From Phenylobacterium koreense (GTDB lineage Bacteria; Pseudomonadota; Alphaproteobacteria; Caulobacterales; Caulobacteraceae), in contig NZ_JBEPLU010000003.1 of the NCBI RefSeq assembly GCF_040545335.1, positions 62,001 to 126,000 of the forward strand: a stretch of 64,000 nt of DNA, in the 5' to 3' direction. The position numbers and the translations under genes were made by a program. The notes beneath the pieces were generated by a model. That model was not told the DNA's origin, searched no databases, and saw only the letters and a list, made by a program, of their open reading frames with translations. Of the stretch, positions 35,337 to 41,849 are shown piece after piece; within the stretch, counting starts at the first letter, position 1, and each line of letters opens with the position of its first letter.

Positions 35337-35822
35337 CTATTCGCCGTCCGTATTGGGATCGTCTTTTCCCTCGAGCCACTTCCTGCTGAAAGCGCGAGCA
35401 GCCTCCACCTCCTCGCCGAGCCGCGAAAAGGCCGCCTCCAGGATTTCAACGACCGCATGGGGCTGCAGCCATCTCACGTCCTGGCCCTTACGGTCGTACA
35501 ACTCGCGCACGTGCTCCATCAGGAGCATGACAAACTTGTTGTCAGCGCACGCCACGGCCAGTTCCGGCGTCCCGAGCCTGAAGCTGGCCAAGAGCGCATA
35601 GGGATCGCTGTCGGTCACCGCGGCGAAGCGAAAGATGCGTTCCACCTTCAAGTAACCTTCACCAGCTTCGAAACGCTGATAGCTGCGAAGGTCCATCGCC
35701 ATGGCGTCGGCGATCTGCATGGACGTCATGCCGCAATGAGCACGCAGAGCTTTCAGAATGGCGGAAAGGACCAGATCGCGTTCGGGTTTCCTGCGCTGGC
35801 GCCGATCGCTTTCAAAAGACAT
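35337..35822 (-). CDS. XRE-family helix-turn-helix regulator
   Basis: A 161-residue DNA-binding protein. The helix-turn-helix is ILKALRAHCGMTSMQIADAMAMDLRSYQRFEAGEGYLKVERIFRFAAV; the C-terminal half is helical and may dimerise. ATG 35822 is chosen since the earlier frame reads as shadow; the ribosome-binding site is weak. It lies between the traG operon and the lasso locus on the strand of the tra genes. The CGACA-N5-TGTCG palindrome occurs on both sides of it (35314 and 36021), suggesting that it controls traG and the divergent gntR/lasso side, though binding is inferred only. Confidence 0.75.
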   Translation of the reverse strand: MSFESDRRQRRKPERDLVLSAILKALRAHCGMTSMQIADAMAMDLRSYQRFEAGEGYLKVERIFRFAAVTDSDPYALLASFRLGTPELAVACADNKFVMLLMEHVRELYDRKGQDVRWLQPHAVVEILEAAFSRLGEEVEAARAFSRKWLEGKDDPNTDGE

Positions 35823-36126
35823 TGGACAACCCCACACTGTAAATACATTGCGGATCACCCGTAGGTCGCTATCGCACTGATAACGCTCAAGCGCAGCCTT
35901 AACAAGAGGGGCGCGGCCGTCCGCCAGCCCATTCGACCCGGACAAAGGCGGCTCCCCCGCGCCCGCTCAATTCTCGCTCATATTCGACGCAAATAGATGG
36001 ACGATTTTCTTCGCCAATCGCGACAATAATTGTCGCATTCCTCGCCCATTCCGTCGTGTTACCAATTCATCTTATTCGAATTGTTTTTACTACCGGCTCT
36101 ATGCTGATAAATGGGAGACTTCGACG
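35823..36126. other. Divergent control region between xre and gntR
   Basis: About 300 bp without a gene. It is AT-rich relative to its surroundings, especially near 36050-36120, and contains the palindrome listed separately at 36020-36036. It should hold the divergent promoters for the XRE gene and the GntR gene. A ribosome-binding site GGGAG lies about nine bases before the gntR ATG. Confidence 0.5.
36020..36036. promoter_or_regulatory. Perfect 8-1-8 palindrome, candidate operator
   Basis: GCGACAAT-A-ATTGTCGC is a perfect inverted repeat, about 90 bp upstream of the gntR start and 200 bp upstream of the xre start. Its inner part, CGACA-N5-TGTCG, recurs at 35314-35328 in front of traG, which links control of the conjugation and lasso sides. 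Confidence 0.6.
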
Positions 36127-36756
36127 ATGCGCAAGCGCCCGGAGTCCTTCGCTATCGCCTTGGAGACGCTGCGCGCTGAGCTAAGAGCGGGCGTCTATCC
36201 TGCCGGGTCACGGCTTACCTCCGCCGCCATCGCCGAACGCCTTCACCTGAGCCCGACCCCGATCCGCGAAGCGCTCTCGCGGCTTGCCGGCGATGGCCTC
36301 CTGGATGACCGCCGCGGTCAGGGCTATTTCGCCGTTCAACTTGGAGCCAGCGCGCTTGAACATCTGTTTGCGCTGCAACGAGATCTGCTGATCATCGCCT
36401 GTTCGCATGGGCCCACGCGCGTGTCGGGAGCCCTGGAACGCCTGGCGACTGGACTTGGCCAGCGCCCGCCTCCCGAGCGATTTCTGCTAGGCAGCGAGCA
36501 CTTGTTCCACTTGCTGACGGCGAGCGCCGGCCATGCGCTCAGCGACCATCTCAGACGGCTGCAAGATCAACTGGCTCCTGCCCGGCGTATGGAGCCGCTC
36601 GTCCTGCCCGAACTGGAAGCCGAGCTCGCCGGCCTCCTGCATGCCGCCAAGGCCGAGGACGCCGATGAACTCAAGATCGCTATCGAGGCGTTCCATCGAC
36701 GGCGAATCGACTCAGCCGCACATCTCGCCCGACTACAGGAGGCGTCGACAATATAG
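36127..36756 (+). CDS. GntR/FadR-type regulator of the lasso locus
   Basis: A 209-residue GntR-family regulator. The winged helix-turn-helix is FAIALETLRAELRAGVYPAGSRLTSAAIAERLHLSPTPIREALSRLAGDGLL, and a helical effector domain follows (FADR C-terminal-like, with E..H..H-type residues such as GSEHLFHLL and EAFHRRRID). It ends 89 bp before the lasso precursor gene on the same strand. GntR genes occur next to some proteobacterial lasso clusters; it probably controls the precursor promoter, whose AT-rich region contains inverted repeats. Ligand unknown. Confidence 0.82.
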   Translation: MRKRPESFAIALETLRAELRAGVYPAGSRLTSAAIAERLHLSPTPIREALSRLAGDGLLDDRRGQGYFAVQLGASALEHLFALQRDLLIIACSHGPTRVSGALERLATGLGQRPPPERFLLGSEHLFHLLTASAGHALSDHLRRLQDQLAPARRMEPLVLPELEAELAGLLHAAKAEDADELKIAIEAFHRRRIDSAAHLARLQEASTI

Positions 36757-36845
36757 ATTCGATATAATTTGAATATATATGCAAGGAAACTCAAATTCCA
36801 AACCTCACCACATGGTGGTGAGATATCAAATACAGGAGCGTTGAC
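36757..36845 (+). promoter_or_regulatory. Lasso precursor promoter and 5' leader
   Basis: A very AT-rich stretch (36745-36780, with ATTC and GAAT arms at 36757-36760 and 36771-36774) precedes a perfect inverted repeat CTCACCAC-ATG-GTGGTGAG at 36804-36822. AGGAG at 36834-36838 lies seven bases before the precursor ATG. The repeat could be a GntR operator or an mRNA hairpin in the 5' leader. Upstream, a CGACA half-site lies at about 36747. Confidence 0.5.
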
Positions 36846-36965
36846 ATGCAATATTCCGAAAGCAGCTTCGAGCTTCTGGCGCTCGGCGACGCCGTCGCCG
36901 AGACCAATTCCCCGACTGGGGACCAAGAGCAGGAGCTCAATCCCGACGAGAAGTACGACGAGTAA
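36846..36965 (+). CDS. Lasso peptide precursor (A protein), Ser1 acidic core
   Basis: A 39-residue precursor. The leader is about 21 residues (MQYSESSFELLALGDAVAET, then N) and ends with Thr at position -2, the hallmark recognised by lasso maturation enzymes; G14-x5-T20 and L10 keep the proteobacterial spacing seen in LGKASAETR-G of astexin. The predicted core is SPTGDQEQELNPDEKYDE, 18 residues. Ser1 with Glu9 would close a nine-residue macrolactam ring; Tyr16/Lys15 are the only bulky tail residues able to act as plugs. Ser1 is rare but known from caulonodins. Three Asp and four Glu against one Lys make it unusually acidic. Calculated monoisotopic mass after ring closure is about 2074.86 Da. 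AGGAG precedes the ATG; B and C genes follow. Confidence 0.9.
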   Translation: MQYSESSFELLALGDAVAETNSPTGDQEQELNPDEKYDE

Positions 36966-36970
36966 GCCTC

Positions 36971-37002
36971 AAGAGCGCCGGCCCCTCCGGCGCTCTTTCT
37001 TT
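36971..37002 (+). terminator. Intrinsic terminator/attenuator between lasso A and B
   Basis: An 11-bp perfect stem AAGAGCGCCGG / CCGGCGCTCTT (36971-36981 and 36987-36997) with loop CCCCT is followed by TCTTT. It begins five bases after the precursor stop. Partial read-through would give much precursor mRNA and little maturase mRNA, as in other Caulobacter lasso operons. It also explains why B cannot start at TTG 37001, which lies in the T-run. Confidence 0.8.
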
Positions 37003-37018
37003 GTGGAAAGGCCACGAC

Positions 37019-37678
37019 TTGCCCCTAGCCGCACGTCAGCGACCGCGTCGCGAGGCCCACGCCGTTGCGATCGGCGACGACCTGGTCATTCTTGATCTTG
37101 GCCGAAATCTCTACATGTGCGTTCCAGGCGCGGCGAAGGCTTGGCTCAGCCCGGACGGCGCAAGTCCTGATATTGCAAAGCTCTTCACCTTGGCTGGCCT
37201 GGATATTGGCGACGCCCCGGACGAGCGGGGACCATATTCACCGCCGGCGAAGCCCTGGGCCGATGTCGGCGAGGATTTAGAGGCAGCGATTTCCTGGCGC
37301 GATCTTGCCCAGGCCGCCATCGCCACCGTCGACCTTTGGCTGAACTACCGCGGGCGGTCCCTGGCCCAGCTCATCGCCCGGATCGAACAGGGACGCCCGC
37401 GCCAAGGCCGCACGATCGATCCCAATGCGGCCCATGCGCTGGCAAGACGCTTCCAGGCCTGGATCGCCCTAGCGCCGGTCTCGGACAAGTGCCTGGTCAG
37501 GTCGTTCATGCTGCTTCGCTACCTGCAGCGCAACCGGCTAGGCGGAACCTGGGTCTTTGGCGTGCGCACCTGGCCGTTTCGCGCTCATTGCTGGGTTCAG
37601 CTCGGCCCAGTGGCGCTAGATGACGCTCATGAGCGGCTCATCGCCTATACGCCGATCCTGGCGGTGAGCGCCCAATGA
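37019..37678 (+). CDS. Lasso maturation protease, fused RRE-transglutaminase (B)
   Basis: A 219-residue B protein that binds the leader and cleaves it off. The N-terminal PqqD-like recognition element is about residues 10-75 (HAVAIGDDLVILDLGRNLYMCVPG). The C-terminal transglutaminase-like protease has Cys158 in SDKCLVRSFMLLRYLQRN, His190 in FRAHCWVQLG and Asp201/202 in LDDAHERLIAYTPIL. RRE and protease are in one chain, as in proteobacterial clusters, not split as B1/B2. TTG 37019 is chosen because GGAAAG lies eight bases upstream. Its stop overlaps the C gene start (ATGA), so the two are coupled. Confidence 0.9.
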   Translation: MPLAARQRPRREAHAVAIGDDLVILDLGRNLYMCVPGAAKAWLSPDGASPDIAKLFTLAGLDIGDAPDERGPYSPPAKPWADVGEDLEAAISWRDLAQAAIATVDLWLNYRGRSLAQLIARIEQGRPRQGRTIDPNAAHALARRFQAWIALAPVSDKCLVRSFMLLRYLQRNRLGGTWVFGVRTWPFRAHCWVQLGPVALDDAHERLIAYTPILAVSAQ

Positions 37679-39468
37679 GCTACCTTGCCCTCTGCATGCC
37701 GTCGCACTCCGGGCCCGCCGAGCTGCGGACCAAAGCCTGCAGGCTGCTGGCGCAGGACGCCTCCTGGAGTCAGGCCGGGCAAACCGGCGAGCTCCTTCTT
37801 TGGACAGGGCCAGGCCCAACGCCGACCATCCGTTCCCTTGGCGACCAGGGATTTGCGATCGGCGAGGTTTATAGCGCCTGCGACGGGCGCCCATGGCGCG
37901 TGCCGGCCGCGCCGCAGATGGCCGCGCAGAATATCACCGCTGAGCTTTGCAGCCAGGCCTTCGGGCGATACGTGGCGATCTTTGCAGGGCCCGAGCCCGA
38001 AGCATTTCGCGATCCTTCGGGCGGGCTTGACTGCCTGGTCTGGCGGATCGGACCGCTTACGCTTGTCGCCGACGATCTTGAGCACGTTCCTGGGCCGCTG
38101 CAACCGCCGCTGCTCTCCCTGGATTGGAATGTCATCGCACGTTTTGCAGCCTCAGCGAGCCTGGCCTTCGGCGAACTGGCGCTTGAGGGCGTATTTGGCG
38201 TGACGCCAGGGACGTCACGCTCGCTGACCGATCCTTCCCAAAGCCGCACCTATTGGACGCCCGCCAGCTTCGTTGGGACTTGGGCGCCTACGCGCCTTGA
38301 CCAGCTGGCCGAGACCCTGGCCGGGCGGGTCGATATCGCGGTGAAGGCCCTGCTTGGCGACCATGAGCGTCTCATGGTCGAAGTCTCGGGAGGCCTCGAT
38401 TCCGGAATTTTGGCAGGTTCCATCGCCCGTTTGGGGGGCCTGCAAGATCGCATCGTCGGATGGTTGAACCATTTCGCGGACCGCGCTGAGGGCGATGAGC
38501 GCGCCTATGCGCGCAGCGCCACCGAAGCGATCGGCGCCACGTTGACCTGCGCCCACCTCCCCGTGCGCGCGCTCTCGGAGCGCGATTTCAGCGCCCTCGC
38601 CAGGGGCGCGCGCCCTGCTTTCAACGCGCTTGTCCCGGTGCGCGATGAGGACGCTGCGGCGCGCATGAGCATGCTGGGCGCCACCGGCTTGGTCTCAGGT
38701 CAGGGCGGAGACGCGGTCTTCTATCAGATGCCCAGCGCGCTCATTCTAGCGGACGAGCTGAGCGCCCATGGCCCTCGTGCATTAGGCTCTCCGCTCGTCC
38801 TGGCCCTGGCGCGCAGGCTTCGAAGGTCGGTCTGGAGCGTGATCGGCCAAGCGCTAGACGGCGACAGGGCGCAGGTGGCCGGCCGAGCTGGCTCGATCAC
38901 GACCTTGCCACGCCAGGCGGCCAGGCAGGCCCACCCTTGGATCAGCGCGGCGGGCAAGGTCGGCCCGGCCAAGTCTTTGCAAATTGTCGGCCTCGCCAAC
39001 GCGCAGGTCGCCACCGGCCGATGTCGGATCGCACAGGTCGGAAGCCTGCTCTACCCGCTGACCGCCCAGCCGGTCGTAGAATTCTGCCTGGATCTTCCCG
39101 CCGCCGTCCTCACCGCTGGCGGCAGGGAGCGTGGTCTTGCGCGCCAGGCGTTCGCCGACCGCCTGCCCTCGATGATCCTGAACCGCAGAAAGAAGGGCGA
39201 ACTGACCGCCTTCCACGCGCAAACGGTCGCCGCCAGTCTCGACTTCCTGCGCAGCCACCTGTTGGACGGAGCGCTGGCCGACGCTGGGGTGCTCGACCGC
39301 CACCGCTTGGAAGCTGCGCTAAAGCCTGAGCAGCTTCTTTGGCGCGGCGAAGGAAGCGAGATTCTGCTGGCCGCCGCGCTCGAAGCCTGGGTCCGTCATT
39401 GGCAGCGTTACGTTCCCGACTCTGGGCAGGCAGGACGTCGCCAGTTCTGGGCGGGCGGGCGCAGATAA
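37675..39468 (+). CDS. Lasso peptide macrolactam synthetase (C)
   Basis: A 597-residue asparagine-synthetase homologue that adenylates the ring-closing side chain (predicted Glu9) and forms the isopeptide bond with the freed N-terminus. The N-terminal amidotransferase-like domain lacks the catalytic Cys2 (it starts MSYLALC), so it does not use glutamine. The synthetase domain has the PP-loop VEVSGGLDSGIL (SGGLDS at 238-243) and GLVSGQGGDAVFYQMP. RRKKGELTAFH near the C-terminus is typical. Its 3' end overlaps the convergent isopeptidase gene by 61 bp. Confidence 0.92.
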   Translation: MSYLALCMPSHSGPAELRTKACRLLAQDASWSQAGQTGELLLWTGPGPTPTIRSLGDQGFAIGEVYSACDGRPWRVPAAPQMAAQNITAELCSQAFGRYVAIFAGPEPEAFRDPSGGLDCLVWRIGPLTLVADDLEHVPGPLQPPLLSLDWNVIARFAASASLAFGELALEGVFGVTPGTSRSLTDPSQSRTYWTPASFVGTWAPTRLDQLAETLAGRVDIAVKALLGDHERLMVEVSGGLDSGILAGSIARLGGLQDRIVGWLNHFADRAEGDERAYARSATEAIGATLTCAHLPVRALSERDFSALARGARPAFNALVPVRDEDAAARMSMLGATGLVSGQGGDAVFYQMPSALILADELSAHGPRALGSPLVLALARRLRRSVWSVIGQALDGDRAQVAGRAGSITTLPRQAARQAHPWISAAGKVGPAKSLQIVGLANAQVATGRCRIAQVGSLLYPLTAQPVVEFCLDLPAAVLTAGGRERGLARQAFADRLPSMILNRRKKGELTAFHAQTVAASLDFLRSHLLDGALADAGVLDRHRLEAALKPEQLLWRGEGSEILLAAALEAWVRHWQRYVPDSGQAGRRQFWAGGRR

Positions 39469-41837
39469 TAGTCCAGCCAGTCGCTCGCCCGTCGATAGAG
39501 GTCGCGAACATTACCAGGGCTGGCCACGATGTGTCCTTCCCCCCAATAGGTGACCAAAACGGCGTCTTTGTTCTGACGATAGAGCGCTGAGAACATCTCC
39601 TCGGCCTGATTGAGCGGGACCGGATCTTGATCGGCGTGGACGAGCATGACCGGCGTATGAATGTTCATGGCCCAAAAGAGCGGGCTGTTGGCGATATAGC
39701 GATCAGGGACCTGCCAGGGCGGAGCGCCCATACGACCTTGCGAGTCCTCGGCCCAGCCCGCCGGCCAGCTTGGCCAGACGCCGTCTTCCGGGCTTGATCG
39801 CCAACTCGGCTGGAAGCTTCCGTAGATGCTGATGAGGTCGGTCGGCGCATTCATCGAAATGGCGGCCTTGAACCTGTCGGTCTGCCCGATCGTTCCCAAG
39901 GCGGCATAACCGCCATAGCTATGTCCCCAGATCGCCAGACGTTCAGGATCAAACTGGCCTGGCGCCTGCCGCGCGGCGGCGTCGACAACATCAAGGATGC
40001 GCTTGGCCAAGCCCTCCAATGGATCGCGCTGGCTCATCGCAAGCGGCAGGCTCGGGAGCAAAACGCCATAGCCACGGCCCACCAGCACACGAGTATCGGC
40101 GACCAAGCCCAGCACAGGCGGTCGAGACGAGGGCGGGCTGCGATAGTTATCGCCAAGATAGGGACGCACCACGAGCGCTGGCCTGCAGGCGCCGGGGGCC
40201 GGTAGATAGAGCCAGCTCAACAGGGCCTTACCGTCAGGCCCGGAATGCGCGATGGGCAAGACGCGCATCGGGTCGGTATCGGCAAGCCGCCGGTTCAGAC
40301 GCATCGCCACGGCAGGCGCTTTTCCCGCCCTGCGCGCCTTCAAGAGGCTCACCCCCGAGGGCGTCGAGCTGGTGACCAGCAGCACCCTCTTGGCTGCGCT
40401 GAACCCCACCACGGTCTCTCCGGTCTCAAGGTCAAGGCCGATCGGCCCCTTCAGCGTCCGTAGGCTCGGCCTACCGGCCTCGGTCAGCAGCAAGGCGCGG
40501 CCAAGCTCGCGGCCTCCGTCCGGTCGTTCCGGGGGCCGCCACGCCACGGCGCCGAGCGCTTGTCCGGGCTGGGGCTCAAGCCCTCCCTTGGCGTCCATGC
40601 GCCAAAGTCGTGAGGCGGCCAGCAACACGAGATCGCCATCTTGAGACCCGAGCAGACGGGGGGCCTCCGGCATTTGAGCGGTGAGATTGACTGGGAGGTC
40701 GCTGGAAAGGCGCCACCAGTCCAAGCGACCTTCCCGTCTGGCCAGGCTCTGCCCGCGGACGATGGGCCAGTCCCCCAGCCAAGCCGTCTCGATCGCTTCA
40801 GGTCGCCGGCGCAGGGCCGGCGAAAATCCGCGACCGGCCAAGCGCTGACAGCGGTTCGAGCCGCCCTCCACACTGTAGAATTCTCCTTTGGACCAGGGAG
40901 CCTGATCGGGACGCGCAAAGATCAGGAGGCGGTCTGAGGTTGGGGACCAACTGAGAAGCGTCTCGAGCACGTCGCGCCCGCTGCAAGGATAGGCCAGCAC
41001 TCCGCTGTGCAGATCTAGCAGGCCAAGTCGGCGCGCCTGCGCGGCCACGCCCCAGTCGCCTTGTGGGCTGCGCCCGTTGGCCGGTTGCAACGGTTCGCCG
41101 CGTTCGAGCAACGCGATCTGCGCTCCGGACGGGGAGAGCTTCAGATCAACAAAAGCCCCAACGCGCACGACCCTCGCCCGCCCGGTGGAAACGTCCACGT
41201 CCACCACCTGGGTCGGCTCAGGTCCGGGCGAGAGGTTTCGCCAGACGCCGCTGCCGATGGCGGTGTGCGCGCCGCGCCCGCCCGCACTGGCGCTCCAGCG
41301 GGGCGGCATTTGATGCGCCGCCTCGGAGATACGGCGCAATTCCGCCGGCGGCTTGGCGCTGGCCAGGACGATAAGTTCGCTTGGAGAACGCCATTCGACG
41401 TTGCGCCCTGGGAGGGACGCGGGAATGAGGCCCAGCCATCTGACGCGGCCCGACGCCAGATCGAGCACGCCCAACTCCCACTGCTCGGCGCCTAGCCTGT
41501 AGACGGCAAGCTGACGTCCGTCAGGCGACCAGGGACCAAGCAGATAGCCATAGCCCGAAGGCTGGGCCATCAGCTCTCTGGCCTCGGTTGGCGCGTCCAG
41601 CGAGATCAGAAAAAGGCGAGTTCCCGCTTGGGGCGCCTGGTGGCCTAGATCAAAGCGCGCGCCAGCGGCGTAAGGCCCGCGCCGCTCCACCGCGGCGTAT
41701 CGGCCTGCCGGATCGAGAGAAATCTGGCCGAACGACTCCTGGTTCAGCAGATCGTCCACTGTGAAAGGACGCGCCAAGGCCGATGGGGCGCCGAGCCCTG
41801 TGAGCAACAGCGCCAGGGCGAGTATCAAGGAACGCAT
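39408..41837 (-). CDS. Lasso peptide isopeptidase (AtxE-like, S9 family)
   Basis: An 809-residue secreted prolyl-oligopeptidase-fold hydrolase with signal peptide (MRSLILALALLLTGLGAPSALA). The N-terminal two thirds is a beta-propeller with repeated RLGLLDL/SPDG-type blades; the C-terminal alpha/beta hydrolase has Ser640 in GHSYGGYAALG, Asp738 in HADQDPVP and His769 in GEGHIV. AtxE-type enzymes specifically open the isopeptide ring of the cognate lasso peptide after uptake. It is the first conserved gene on the minus strand facing B-C and follows the TonB receptor by 12 bp, so they form one operon. It is somewhat longer than AtxE2. Confidence 0.88.
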   Translation of the reverse strand: MRSLILALALLLTGLGAPSALARPFTVDDLLNQESFGQISLDPAGRYAAVERRGPYAAGARFDLGHQAPQAGTRLFLISLDAPTEARELMAQPSGYGYLLGPWSPDGRQLAVYRLGAEQWELGVLDLASGRVRWLGLIPASLPGRNVEWRSPSELIVLASAKPPAELRRISEAAHQMPPRWSASAGGRGAHTAIGSGVWRNLSPGPEPTQVVDVDVSTGRARVVRVGAFVDLKLSPSGAQIALLERGEPLQPANGRSPQGDWGVAAQARRLGLLDLHSGVLAYPCSGRDVLETLLSWSPTSDRLLIFARPDQAPWSKGEFYSVEGGSNRCQRLAGRGFSPALRRRPEAIETAWLGDWPIVRGQSLARREGRLDWWRLSSDLPVNLTAQMPEAPRLLGSQDGDLVLLAASRLWRMDAKGGLEPQPGQALGAVAWRPPERPDGGRELGRALLLTEAGRPSLRTLKGPIGLDLETGETVVGFSAAKRVLLVTSSTPSGVSLLKARRAGKAPAVAMRLNRRLADTDPMRVLPIAHSGPDGKALLSWLYLPAPGACRPALVVRPYLGDNYRSPPSSRPPVLGLVADTRVLVGRGYGVLLPSLPLAMSQRDPLEGLAKRILDVVDAAARQAPGQFDPERLAIWGHSYGGYAALGTIGQTDRFKAAISMNAPTDLISIYGSFQPSWRSSPEDGVWPSWPAGWAEDSQGRMGAPPWQVPDRYIANSPLFWAMNIHTPVMLVHADQDPVPLNQAEEMFSALYRQNKDAVLVTYWGEGHIVASPGNVRDLYRRASDWLDYYLRPPAQNWRRPACPESGT

Positions 41838-41849
41838 GGCTCAGCTGAC

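Noticed and set aside
36779..36844. A 21-codon upstream ORF that ends one base before the lasso precursor ATG.
   Set aside because: It has no ribosome-binding site, spans the inverted repeat and its translation (MQGNSNSKPHHMVV...) resembles no leader peptide; probably chance.
36846..36965. Alternative lasso core beginning at Gly25 of the precursor.
   Set aside because: That would place Thr at -1 and leave no acidic residue at ring position 7 to 9 except by a shifted choice; Thr at -2 before Ser22 fits the family rule far better.
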